The notes beneath the pieces are model-generated. The model was not told the DNA's origin. It saw only the letters and a program-made list of their open reading frames with translations, and searched no databases. The position numbers were made by a program, and so were the translations under genes. Below are positions 1 through 11,277 of a stretch of 64,000 nt of DNA, one piece after another (the first letter of the stretch is position 1; every line of letters starts with the position of its first letter). Source of the DNA: Argentina anserina (lineage: Eukaryota; Streptophyta; Magnoliopsida; Rosales; Rosaceae); assembly GCF_933775445.1 (NCBI RefSeq), contig NC_065874.1:11861001-11925000 (forward strand). Reading direction: 5' to 3'.

Positions 1-464
1 CAAAGTCGGCCACTCGGGGAGAGAATTTATGGATTTTTTTTCGGGGTGAACACTACCGATCTGAATTTCTGATTTTTCTCCCCATTTTTCTCTTTAATTC
101 CCTCATTTATACTATTTTCCGAAAATGTCTAAATACCTTTTGATTCGTAACTTTTTCATACGAACTCCGATTTAGGCGTGCTGCGTGTCCACGAATTCGT
201 ATTGACGAATTCTACAACTTTCATAAATAAAGTTTATGAGATTTCTAATAGATTAAAAGTCAACTCTTGACCCCTCACGACAACATTTCTGAGTATAAAA
301 CGCTTGAACACTTTCGTTTTCTCCCTCGTACTATATAATCAGATCACCACTAATTTAAATATCTCCAAATAATAATTATAAAATTCCGTGATATTACACT
401 TGGTTAGTCGATCTATTCAAGTAGAGATCAAAGTATGGAGTGTGGTCGGAATCTAGAAGAAAAC

Positions 465-465
465 T

Positions 466-509
<44 letters not shown>
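465..509. repeat. (AAT)n microsatellite
   Basis: About fifteen uninterrupted ATA/AAT triplets. The isoleucine-run ORF across it on the minus strand is a by-product of the repeat. Confidence 0.95.
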
Positions 510-511
<2 letters not shown>

Positions 512-783
512 GTTCTCTTCCAAATTTTGTGGTTAACTGCTGTTTTTCTTGTTCTGCTTGAAAAGTTAGAATAAAAATTCAATTTATTTACTAAACAAAA
601 CAAGAAAACTGTCCTCGCTGACACAGAAAAAAATGGCAGAAATGAAACTATCTTCCATTTATTTTAGAAAATCTGTTTTTTCATTTTTTTTATAATTTCC
701 TGTTTTTGACTATCACCGATCATCATAGCTAGAAAGAGCACAAGTAAGCGCATGTCAAGAGGTTAGTAATAAGATTTTCCATC

Positions 784-791
784 TATATAAA
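784..791 (+). promoter_or_regulatory. TATA box of the cystatin-like pseudogene
   Basis: TATATAAA lies about 65 bases upstream of the ATG at 857 and is followed by a leader without an upstream ATG. The position and sequence fit a plant core promoter, which suggests that the broken gene was once a complete unit with its own promoter. Confidence 0.55.
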
Positions 792-856
792 CCCTATATT
801 GCCTTCCAGATCAGAACAAGAATTCAAGCTACTTATCTATAAAGCAAATTTTTTAA

Positions 857-1223
857 ATGCATTCTCATTGCTTCTTCATGGTTCTTGTTCTTTTTTCCCC
901 ATTCATACTCGCCGCCGCTGCTCAGCCCTTTGACTCCGATTGGAAGCCTATCAACACAAGCAGCGAAGTAGCAAAAACAATGGCAGTAGCAGCAGTCCAG
1001 CAGTACAACACCAATGCTGCAAAATAGATTATCTTACAATAGCGTGGTTTCAGCGAGGAGAAGAGAACAATCTTCAAGTCCGAAGAGCACAGTATTTGAG
1101 ATCACTCTTTCAGCCAAGAACATATCGTCAAGCAGCAGTGACCCGCCACCTTCAGATTATTGGGCTTCTGTAGTGGCGACTTCTGAAACTGTTATTAGAC
1201 TCGTCACCTTTAGAAAAGCCTGA
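857..1223 (+). pseudogene. Cystatin-like cysteine protease inhibitor, frameshifted
   Basis: Phytocystatins are small secreted proteins that block papain-type proteases. From the ATG at 857 the frame encodes a hydrophobic signal peptide (about 23 residues, ending AAAAQP), then a DSDWKPIN segment and the helix VAKTMAVAAVQQYN, which resembles the cystatin LARFAV-type helix. A TAG stops this frame at 1025 after 56 codons. The rest of the fold continues in another frame from about 1014 to the TGA at 1221: a SYNSVVSA strand, a VFEITLSAK strand, a DYWASVV strand and a C-terminal TFRKA. The break lies in the short A-run near 1021. The loop that should carry QxVxG reads REQSSSPKS, so the inhibitory motif is also gone. 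Total length (~120 aa) is normal for the family. A functional transcript is unlikely unless the frameshift is an assembly error. Confidence 0.72.
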
Positions 1224-1424
1224 GATGTGATTTTTCTAATTCCGCTATTCTCTCTTTTTCTGGACAATCCGAGAGCTTCTTCATTGTAATAGTTCTTTCT
1301 AATTCATGCATAAGTTCTTAGTCAGTAACTTTTATTTTTCATTCTGTTATATTAAACCTTCTGTAACATTATGGTCATCTAGTAATAATCAATAAAACAT
1401 TATAATACATGCTTCTGTGATCTC

Positions 1425-1437
1425 TGGTATCAGAGCC
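1425..1437 (+). promoter_or_regulatory. tRNA-Met primer-binding site of the pararetrovirus
   Basis: TGGTATCAGAGCC is the complement of the 3' end of initiator tRNA-Met, used by plant pararetroviruses to prime minus-strand synthesis. It lies 34 bases after an AATAAA and 430 bases before the first ORF, the usual caulimovirid spacing. Copia elements use the same primer, but the downstream movement protein assigns this one to the virus. Confidence 0.85.
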
Positions 1438-4400
1438 GTAAGAGTTGTAAGTAATTAATCTATGCTTTTTAAACTTCTTAGTCCCCAGGTGGAGGCTCTG
1501 CCTCCTAAGTGTGAATCCTAAGTCGATCTATTTATTAACACTCTTCAATCCCCGATTGGAAGGCCTAGCCTCCTAGAGTGGTCTTTGAGTTGAATCTTTA
1601 AATCCTCTATTTATTGTACTACTTGTTTGTATTTCTGCTTCTATTCTTAAAACTTTAGGAATTTACTTCTTTTTACTGGGTTTCTGGATTTCCTTCTTCT
1701 CCAACCAAACAGTAAGTTTTCCACATCCAAACACTAAGTCCCGAGTGAGGGATGAGCGGATGCGGCATGAGCGGAGCAGAGAAGAATGTTACTCTTAGGT
1801 CTAAGTATTCTGAAGTCAATTCTCTACCATTTTAAGTCTAGTACCAGATCCCTTCCACCTAGCACAATGAGCAGACTTTTCAGATCCAATTCAGTCTCCT
1901 CTTAAGGGTCTAGTTTCTCCTTGAATAGGATCCCGGACATTGTTAATGAAGAACAGATCGAATACCAGTCAAATGATAATATTGACCCTAATGATTGGAA
2001 CATACCTAGAGTACCTACCAGTGAAATTTATAGGAAAAAATGAAATCTTGCAGCCTTTAAAGGAGAACACCACATTAAATCAGTAGAACAAGTATACGCC
2101 TTAAGTAAACAACATGAATTCTGCCAACTTCTCAGTCCAAATTAAATTAAAAAACATAAGAAAGATGGTCACCATTTCCTTCATATCGGCTTAATTCAAA
2201 TTGGTATTAAGCCTTTAACAAGGCTTGGTCTTAATGCCTCCATTCTCTTATGCTTAAGAGATGCAAGATTTACCAACTTCACTGACAGTACCCTTAGTTT
2301 AATCGAATCAAGTCTTTTTAATGGACCAGTTCACTTCAATTGTTTCCCAGATTTTTCAATTAGCCTAAGTGATCCTCATATTTTAAAGACATTAACTTTA
2401 AACATTAAGATCTCAGGATACAATATACTTGAAGGAACCCAACCTCTTGCTTTAATCTACCGAATCCATTACAAAGTTACTGGCACAAATATGAATTTTC
2501 AAGCCATTAATAGAAGTCTTAAGAGCCAAACCTTGTTGATTCAAAGCAGTCAAAATAATGCAAACATCACTGTCCCGCAAACTATCAGATGGTCGGATGT
2601 CCATCTTCCGGCTGAATAGTCTCTTACTAATGAATATCAACCAACAAATACTCAACGTAATCTTTCTGATTTAGATTCTATTCGTCAATACAACGATGGA
2701 ACTATAAGAATTAACTTCCAAAATTCAAGAATTAGCAAAACACCAAGAATTCAAGAAATAGGAAGTTCCTCTAGGCATTCTTTTGCAACTGTCAGGCAAT
2801 CATTTGCTGGCTCAACCACTGCAGATTCAATGTCTCTCCGTGATCATGACATAGAACTTGATAATGTCATCAGGGAAATTCGAATAAAAGAATTAGAAGA
2901 ACAAGTTCAGAATTTAAGAATCAACAGTATAAAGACAAATGAACAAGTCAGCTACCCAAATTATACTGAGACTGAAAATCATAATACAACTGTTGAAGAA
3001 AGACAAAACTCTCCAACATCCCCAACAGCTTCAGATTTTATTGTAGTTTCTCCAGAAAATCCTCATATAAATACGCTTAGTCAACCATTCAAAATCAATT
3101 ATTCTAAATTAGATACTCATTTGGAGGCTAAAGAAAACATCCTTAGGAGAAACCTCTTTAGGATGAAATTTCCTTTTGAAAATCAAAGAAAACAATTATT
3201 TAAAGATTGGCAAAACAATGCAAAAGACAAAAACTGAAATATTCTTTCTTGATTTCCTAGACCAATTAAATGAACATAAAAACACTCAAACTTTAACGAA
3301 AACAAAATGGCAAACTGTCGTTTCTAATTCAATCCAAACTAACACTATTTCTTCTAGTCATCCTCCTTCAGAAACTATAGTTGTTAATCACAAATCAAGC
3401 CAAGTTTTAGCTTCGCCTTTTAAAAATCCTTCTGAAGATCCAAAAGTTAAAGAACTTTACCCAGATGCTAAGAAGATCATTGAACAAAATAATTACACAA
3501 ATAATTATTTAGTTACTATTGGAGAACAATTAGACAAAATAGAAACAACACTTGATCATGTTACATCTAAAGTTCATATTCTACCTAACCCTAAAACAGA
3601 ATCTCTCATAATTCACTTCAACAGTAAACCGACTGTCACGCCTACAAATTCAATTCAAAAAATAGAAAAATTGTTAAAAAATCTAAAAAATGAACCAAGA
3701 TCATCTAATACAATCTCTGTAATCAATACGAAACAAACTCTTGATTCTACTTCTGATAGCGATTTAACCATAATTTCCCAATTAGACAAGGCATTCCAAA
3801 CTTTGAATATTGATCGAATAATGGGACCAAAGAAACAACATTCAAGAAATTGGACTGAAGACCACTTCCAATAGATATTCAACCAAGCACTCATTCAAAT
3901 ATACAATTTGAAGTTTCTTCTGACAAAACATATGAATGGAACATTGATAATTTATCAGAACAAGAGATATTAAATAAACTACATCACATGTCAATGGCTG
4001 CAAATAGTTACATCACAAATCACAACTTCACACAACCCGAAATTATTGATATTCTATCCTCTGGGTTCACCGGGATGCTGCATTCTTGGTGGGAAAAACA
4101 TCTCACTCGTGATGCAAGGTCTGATATTAAACATGCAATACAATGTGAACCGGATGGAACCCCAATCTTTGACGAACATTGTAATATGGGCGTTTCAGAT
4201 GCAATAAATACTTCATTCTATACAATCATTCAACATTTTATAGGTACTCCGAGTCATATCACTTCTCGAATTCATGATCAACTCAGTAACTTAAAATGTC
4301 CAACCTTAAGGGATTTTAAATGGTACAAAGATGTTTTCATAGCCAGAGTAATGCTTCGAGATGATAGTAACCAACCCTTTTGGAAAGAAAAATTCATAAA

Positions 4401-6022
4401 TAGTCTTCCCAAACTTTTTGCACATAAAATTAGACAAGTCCTCAGTAATGAAACATGATTTATTAATTATGACTCTTTAACCTATGGAAATATAATTACA
4501 GTTATACAGAAAGAAGGCATGAAAATGTGTATTGATATGAAATTAAATTCTCAACTAAAATCAGAAAAGAACATAGCCAAGTATGAATTAGAAAATTTCT
4601 ATGAACAATATGGTTTACCATCATTACCTCCCTCTAGACGAAGAAAGTCATCCAATAAATTTATTCATCATTCCAGGTTTACTCGTCACAAACCTTATTT
4701 TCAAAAAAGAGACAATTTTGAACCAGACAAATTTTATTCAAAAAAATAAGCCAAAGAAAAATTGGAACAAAAACCAGAAATCTTACTCAAAGAAAAGATC
4801 TTTTGATAAAAATAAAACGAAATGTTTTAAATGTCATAAAACCGGTCACTTTGCAAATGAATGTCAAGTTAAAACTACAATAAATCAATTAACACTTACA
4901 CCGGTTGAAAAAGAGAATCTAATTAAAGTATTAGAATTAAGAAATACAGATTCAGAGAATGACATAAGTGAAGATATTAGATCTTTATCAGGATCCTCTT
5001 TTTCCGAATCAGAAGAAAGATCTTCCCCCTCTCAAAAAATCACTTTTAGCTGCAACGATGCTTGTTGCAAAACAATTAATGTTCTCTCTAAACAAGAAGA
5101 ACAACAAGAATTATTAATTGATTTAATTGCTAAAATTGATAACCTTGACTGAAAAACTAAGTACCTAAAAAAATTAAAAAAATTAATTACCCAAGAAGAT
5201 GTTGGTAAAACACCCTCACCAAAAGTCAGCCTTACCTCAACATTTGATAGGTTCAACAGAAGTAAAAAGAAAATTACCATCCAAGATTTATAACAAGAAA
5301 TTAAGAACATTAAAATAGAAATTCATGCTTTACAACAATCTCATTCTAAGCTTATAGACGATAATATAAATATCAAACAAGAATTAAACATTATTAAAAT
5401 AAATGATACATTTTCCAACTTAGAAAATCCTCCAATTAATGAAATATTAGATGAAGAAAATAAAATACCAAATGATGAAGAAGTATCTGAACAAAATATT
5501 TTTAGTGTTATTAATCATATTCAACTCAAAAAATGGTATACCACAATCCAACTCAGGATCAAAGATTTTGAACTCACAACAATAGCCCTTGTAGATTCTG
5601 GAGCCGACCTTAATTGTATCCAAGAAGGTTTAATACCTTCAAAATATTTTGAAAAATCTAAAGAATCTCTCAATTCAGCAAATGGTTCAAAAATGAATAT
5701 TAAATATGAAATCCCTAGAGCACATATTTGTCAGAGTAAAGTTTGTTACAAAACATCATTTGTCCTAGTAAAAAACCTAACTAATAGGCTCATCTTAGGT
5801 CTACCATTTATTACCTTAATTTACCATTTCCTTGTTAATTATGATGGAATCATTACTTACCCTTTTGACGAACCAGTCAAATTTAATTTTCTTTCAAATC
5901 CTGAAATTCATACCCTAAAGGCATTACAAGAAAATTCAGTTATAAAAACTATCAATTGTATCCAGACATAAACTAAAAAAATTAGTTTTCTCAAAAAAGA
6001 AATTAATTTTAAAAGAATTGAC

Positions 6023-7888
6023 TAGGGGTGGGCATAAAAAACGGAAATCCCGATCCCGTCCCGATCCAGTCCCGAAATTCATAGGGACGGGACGGGACGG
6101 AGCTCTAAAAACGTTCGTCCCGTCCCGATCCCGTCCCGTTTCATTATAGTGGGATGGGACGTGGGACGAATAATTTATGTCCCGCTTCGTCCCGTCCCGT
6201 CCCGCAACTAATAACTCTTAATCCTGACCATTAAATATTTCATCTATCACCGTTGATTCTCAATTCTAAGGGTTATGTCTTTAACTCTAAAGCCGCAAAG
6301 AGAACTTTATTCTCAGCCTTCCCTCAGTCTCTCGGCTCTCTCCCTAGTCCCATCTCGCATGCCTCCCTCTCCTCCTCTTTGTTCTCCAACCACCTCTTTG
6401 TCTCTCCCAACCTCAGTCTTCTCACGGCGGCCGCTGCCACTGCCCACTGCAAGCCCTCTCAACTTTCACAGTCATGCGACCGAGCCATTCCTTCTCTTGC
6501 CAATCTCAGTCCGAGCAAATCCGGGTAAGATCATATCATCAAGAGATTTCAGTTTTGAATTTCCAGTTCATTCTGATTCAAGGTAGTGAGTGTGTGAGAT
6601 TTGTAGTGCTTTAGTTGTTTAATCGAGATTTGTGTGTGAGATTTTCAGGGATAAGAAGACCAGGGAGCTTGTGGCTATTAAGTGCACACACAGAGGGAAG
6701 AAGGTTAGTTGTTTCTGGTTTTCTAATTGTGTGGAAGTATTTTTTTGGGTGAGGATTGGAATGGCCGACCGAGTTTGATGATCAAAAGCCTCAATGGGTT
6801 TTTGTTTTAGAGTGTGTTTTATCATTGGTTATATTAATGATGTTGTTGTGGCTTGCATATTAGTTAGGTGAGATTTGAGCTGAAGTTGACTCTCATTTTG
6901 ATTAGAAACCTGTGTTCTGTTTCCTAACACCCATCCAGCCCCATAAAATCTAATGAAGCAAGGAACAAGTTGGTGATTTGGTTTGTACTCAAAACTCAAA
7001 AAGATTTGACAAAGTCACGTTAGTCCTCTCCCACACCCTACACCATGGTCCAGTTCCTAATTATTGCTCTCTGAAACCCTAAATCACCACAAAATTAATG
7101 TCTTTTTAGTTTGTATTGTGCTGCAAGACAAATTAAGAAAGAGAGGGGAGAGAGAGGGGGAAATGAGGGGAAAAAAAGCGCAAAGGAAAAATGTCAGACT
7201 TGAAGTTTTTCTGCTTGCCTAGGAATCTTCGTGCAAACTCAAAAAATCAAAATCCTGTTAAAATTTTAAATTAGCAGTAATTTTCTCTGTTTTGATCTGT
7301 AACCTAGCTTTCAGTGCACTCTGTAACCATATTATGATGTTGTTTTTCATGAAATGGTTATACATTTTAACAAGTGTTTATACTTTATACTTGTTGGTTG
7401 ATTTCAATTCAATTTAGCATTAGACATTTAGACTTACTCTTGGACTGTTATTTTTGCAGATCATGAGGACAATGCTTCAAGCAAAAACAATTGTCCACCT
7501 CCAACTCCAAGAGGAAAAGGAAAGGGGAAGTTTGTACCGGTGGCAAATGTAATCAATGTTTAAGTCTGTAACTTTATTTGATGTTTGTTTTGTGACTATT
7601 TAAGTTTATGATGGACTATTTGTCAATGTTGTTAAATTACTTAATTTATAGTCGATTACTTGAAATCTTGAATGATAATTGTCTCTTAAAATTGAGAAAA
7701 TAGGTATTTTAAAGTCATGGGACGGTGGGATTAGGCATGTCCCGTCCCGATCCCAATCGGGATTAATCCCGTATGGGATGTATTCTTAAAAACCCGCGTC
7801 CCATCCCGATCCCGTCCTGATCCAAAAGAGTGGGATGGGACGTGGGATGAGCTCCAGCCCATCCCATCCCGTCCCGTGCCCACCCCTA
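6023..7888. mobile_element. Non-autonomous hAT transposon inserted in the pararetrovirus
   Basis: The element begins TAGGGGTGGGC and ends GCCCACCCCTA, a perfect 11-bp terminal inverted repeat. It is flanked on both sides by GAATTGAC (6015-6022 and 7889-7896), the 8-bp duplication typical of the hAT superfamily. Both ends carry dense subterminal repeats of the type CCCGTCCCGATCCCG (about 6045-6205 and 7735-7880), in opposite orientation. It is 1,866 bp with no transposase domain. The interior holds gene-like segments with splice sites (see the kinase exon at 6649). It splits the viral ORF between protease and reverse transcriptase, so it inserted after the virus was endogenised. Confidence 0.92.
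6649..6703 (+). pseudogene. Captured protein-kinase exon (SnRK2-like) inside the hAT element
   Basis: The segment is bounded by a TTTCAG acceptor and a GTTAGT donor and encodes DKKTRELVAIKCTHRGKK. This resembles the glycine-loop-to-catalytic-lysine part of SnRK2-type kinases, where the family reads DKxTxELVAxKxxxRG. A possible upstream exon ends at a GTAAGA near 6526, and a possible downstream exon starts after TGCAG at about 7459 (Lys/Pro-rich, ending TAA about 7563). I could not identify those outer exons. It looks like a transduplicated host gene fragment; a chance match over 18 residues is not excluded. Confidence 0.45.
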
Positions 7889-9344
7889 GAATTGACAACC
7901 AACTTCAAGATACCACTCTTCAAAGTAAAATTAAAAATTTTGAAGAAAAAATAATTAAAGAACTGTGTTTTGATCTTCCTACGACATTTTGGCATAGGAA
8001 AAAACATATCGTTTCATTACCATATATAAAAGAATTCAACGAAAGTAATATCCCTACCAAAGCTCGACCAATACAGATGAATCACAAAATCATGAAATTT
8101 TGCAAAAATGAAATTAATGAATTACTCAGAAAAAGAATAATTCGACCTAGTAAATCTCATTGGTCATGTGTCGCCTTTTATGTTCAAAAAAGTGCTGAGC
8201 TTGAAAGGGGTACTCCTCGTTTAGTCATTAACTATAAACCATTAAATATAGTCCTGAAATGGATCAGATATCATATTCCCAACAAAAGAGATTTAATCAA
8301 CAGACTAAATAAATCAGCAGTTTATAGTAAATTTGACATGAAATCAGGTTTTTGGCAAATCCAAATCAATGAAGCTGATAAATATAAAACTGCATTTGTT
8401 ACTCCTTTCGGCCATTATGAATGGAATGTAATGTCATTTGGTCTTAAGAATGCTCCCAGTGAATTCCAAAATATTATGAACGACATTTTTAATCCTTACA
8501 GTCACTTTTCAATTGTGTACATCGATGATGTCCTAATCTTCTCCTAGTCTATTGATCAACATTGGAAACATCTTCACCAATTCTTTTCTACTATAAAAAA
8601 CAATGGTTTAGTGGTATCTGCTTCAAAAATAAAACTATTTCAGTCAAACATCAGATTCCTAGGATTTAACATCCACCATTTACATATCCAACCCATTAAC
8701 CGAGTTATCCAATTTGCAGACAAATTTCCAGATATCATACTAGACAAGACCCAATTACAAAGATTTCTTGGATCATTAAATTACATAGCGGATTTTTATC
8801 AAAACCTCCGAAAGAAATGCAAACCCTTATTTGACAGACTAAATAAAAATCCTCCTCCATGGACTCTTACTCATACATCTATAGTCAAGGAAATCAAAAG
8901 TCATGTTAGAACATTGCCGTGTTTAGAAATTCCTCTTCCAGATGCTTTTAAAATAGTTGAAACTGACGCTTCAGACATATGATATGGTGGTATACTTAAA
9001 CAATGAATTTCTCCTACCCATCTTGAACAAATTGTCTGTTTCCATTCCGGAGCCTGGAACCCGGCCCAGTCTAATTACAGTACAATAAAAAAAGAAATTT
9101 TATCTATCGTCTTATATATCAGTAAATTTCAAGATGATTTATTAAATCAAAAATTCTTAGTCAGAGTTGATTGCAAGAGCGCAAAAGATGTCTTAGAAAA
9201 AGATGTTCAAAATATTACTAGTAAACAGATTTTTGCCAGATGGCAAGGAATTTTAAGTATTTTTTATTTTGAAATTGCATTCATAAAGGGGAGTGATAAT
9301 CATATACCGGATTTTCTAACCCGAGAATTTTTGCAGGGTTCATC

Positions 9345-10757
9345 ATGCGACGGTTCAACTCTCCCGGCTCCCACATGGCCGGAAAAGAAATAGTAAACCT
9401 TGAGTCACCATCACCATTAAAAAATGAAATAAAAGATGAAAACCCCAAGTCATCCTCATCTCTTAGTCTTGTTCCTCATACAGGTCATACTCTTCTGCCA
9501 GTCACAAATAGATATAGTCCACTAGAAACTACTCTCAGTCAACCTAGGCCCAATTACCAATCAACATTAGTTAATGAATATGATCCTTTCAAACTCCAGA
9601 CAGCTCCACCTCCCCCGGCGTATGTCCATCATCCAAAATCATCACCTTATCAGTTTAGGGCTAGAGAATTTTGTTTCTTTGCTTAACCATCCCTAATACA
9701 GTTAAAATCACCAATTACTATGGCGAAACTTTTCTATGGCCCAATCAACCATTATCCTCCCGGTAAACCATTATCTTTCTATCACAATTGTCTCACTGCT
9801 TCTGAGTCAATTTCAATTAAAGCCATCTATGAAAATCAAGATCCAACAAAGAAAATTTTGTACCATTCCGTTTATATTAAAAAGGTTATCCCATTATTTG
9901 ATTGGGGTTTTGATGCTTTTTCCAAACACCCAACCTTCGAATGTACCTATCATGATTATATTGATGCCTGGAATAAAATTTTCATCCATCAAAAACAAGA
10001 TTTCAGTCACTCTTGGTTTATCAATTTTGACAATAAATTCATCCGCCAGTTCCCTTTATGGTTCAGAGAATAGTGGGAGTACTATGGTGCTTCTTATGAT
10101 ATTCTTCCTCCTACCCTACAATCAGCAGTAAAAAAATTTAAAGTTTCAGTTCCCCATACTACTTACGATGACAACTTTGAGCAAACACTCATGTTCATGT
10201 CAAAATACAAAATCCCGTGAATCTTAAAATGGAATTACGACTTTCACAATGAAATTTGTATTTCTAGAAACTATCTAGTTAAATGGTGGGACAAGTTCAA
10301 CACCGACAGAATTCTCACCCAGTTTGAAAAAGAATTTGCAGACAACCCTCTCGGTCAAGTTACAATTAAAACAGCTCCGGTCAATCTCCAGTCAACACAT
10401 GGTCAGGTCACAATTAAATCATCCCCTGCAGAAGTCATTTTGGCCCACCAGCCATTTGCAATAAGCCCAGGCCAGCCCAGCACGGCCCAAACAACATCCT
10501 CTTCCAGTCAGAAAAATAAGTCAAAAAAGTCTACATCTTCAAAATCAACCTCCACCACAGCATTAGAGCTACAAAAAATGGCTGAGAAACTTATTCAACA
10601 AGCAATCACTTTATCACAACAGGCTACTAATCTTTCAGAAGCTGAAGATAATGAAGATAATTGCTCCTCATCATCAAAAGCCTACAGTGAAGCAGCCCCG
10701 AGTCAACCAACCAGATGGGCTGACTACCAAGACAGTCAAGATCCGTATGAACTGTAG
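9345..10757 (+). pseudogene. Pararetrovirus ORF2, function unknown, with three stops
   Basis: One frame runs from the ATG at 9345, overlapping the end of the RNase H frame by 49 bases, to the TAG at 10755, interrupted by stops at 9684, 10071 and 10218; it would be about 470 residues. The N-terminal part is Pro/Ser-rich. The centre (9720-10360) is a Trp/Tyr/Phe-rich folded-looking domain. The C-terminal part (10440-10757) has a Ser/Lys-rich stretch, a predicted helix with LELQKMAEKLIQQAI and an acidic tail. I recognise no domain. Florendoviruses are known to carry a downstream ORF of unknown role, and the position agrees. Confidence 0.65.
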
Positions 10758-10892
10758 ACAGTACAGTACGTCTCAAATCCAGTCAAAATCTCAAGCCCAA
10801 TCAAAGTCAAGACCAATAATTAACTTTTTTCACCGAAGCTACAGTCAATCGGCAAAACACTATTCACTCACATGCTATATATATATATATAT

Positions 10893-11241
10893 CTGAGAAT
10901 TTTTAGGTAGCGACGTCCGTACCTTACGTAAGGTACGTATTCGCCAATTCCGGCGACGACAGGCTGCAACGGTGGGGCGGACCACGACAGCCACACTCCC
11001 TACCTCTCGGTTGTCCCATCTATGCCGGTTAGAGCTCCATTGGCGACCCACGGTGGCTGAAATCGCGAAATTGTCGGAATCTACCCAGAAACTTGATTTT
11101 TGCAGATTTCGGCCGCCGTGGGTCGCCGATGGAGCTCCAGCCGGCATAGACGGGATCACCGGGAGGTGGGTAGTGCAGCTGTGCTGGTCCGCCGCGCCGT
11201 TGCGGCCTACCGTCGCCGCAATCAGTTCCGACGTCCGCACC

Positions 11242-11243
<2 letters not shown>
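10893..11243. mobile_element. GC-rich palindromic miniature element (MITE/foldback type)
   Basis: The two halves are long inverted repeats: GAGCTCCA, GGCGACCCACGG and the flanking bases recur inverted around a centre near 11088, and GACGTCCG occurs near both ends (10912 and 11230). It is far more GC-rich than its surroundings and lies between (TA)n tracts (about 10874-10892 and 11244-11274). The left arm holds a perfect 20-bp palindrome at 10918-10937. The several overlapping ORFs on both strands are by-products of the symmetry. The superfamily is not determined. Confidence 0.75.

Positions 11244-11274
<31 letters not shown>

Positions 11275-11277
<3 letters not shown>

Larger units (their letters stand above)
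1..856. other. Left flank, no gene seen; possible retroelement LTR debris
   Basis: I see no coding region here. The first ~400 bases, with phrases about tolerance of the kind often seen in plant gypsy LTRs (ACGAATTC-rich, AT-rich, short TATA-like stretches), may be the end of an LTR that starts outside the window. I found neither a TG...CA boundary nor a target duplication, so this is weak. An (AAT)n tract lies at about 465-509. The last 70 bases form the promoter and leader of the cystatin-like sequence that follows. Confidence 0.3.
1867..9393 (+). pseudogene. Pararetrovirus ORF1 polyprotein remnant (MP, CP, PR, RT, RNase H)
   Basis: The reading starts at the ATG at 1867. A 30K-type movement protein spans about 2160-2480 and includes the conserved LRDARFTNF. 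A Glu/Lys-rich coat region follows, with a CCHC knuckle (CFKCHKTGHFANEC) at about 4822-4866. The pepsin-like protease motif LVDSGAD is at about 5588-5608. After the hAT insertion the reverse transcriptase runs from about 7900 to 8980 with YIDD at 8518-8529, and RNase H (TDAS at about 8966) continues to the TAG at 9391. Breaks seen: in-frame stops at 1903, 2041, about 2144 and 2617; frame changes near 3230, 3870-3990, 4600-4750; stops at 4456, 5150, 5290, 5969, 8545, 8980 and 9004; and the transposon at 6023. No intact polyprotein can be made. Confidence 0.8.
1224..10873 (+). mobile_element. Endogenous pararetrovirus (Caulimoviridae, florendovirus-like), near full length, decayed
   Basis: In order, the stretch holds a polyadenylation-like AATAAA (1391), a tRNA-Met primer-binding site (1425), a leader of about 430 bases, one long polyprotein region (movement protein, CCHC zinc knuckle, aspartic protease, reverse transcriptase, RNase H; 1867-9393), and an overlapping second ORF (9345-10757). 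Removing the 1,866-bp hAT insertion leaves about 7.8 kb, the usual size of a caulimovirid genome. There is no integrase and no pair of LTRs, which argues against a gypsy element. A two-ORF plan with an uncharacterised downstream ORF is what I know of florendoviruses; petuvirus-like assignment is the alternative. In-frame stops and several frameshifts show it is an old, dead copy. The outer boundaries are approximate. Confidence 0.8.

Noticed and set aside
1425..1437. Primer site taken as evidence of a copia LTR at about 1.2-1.4 kb
   Set aside because: No TG...CA repeat recurs downstream, and the following genes are pararetroviral.
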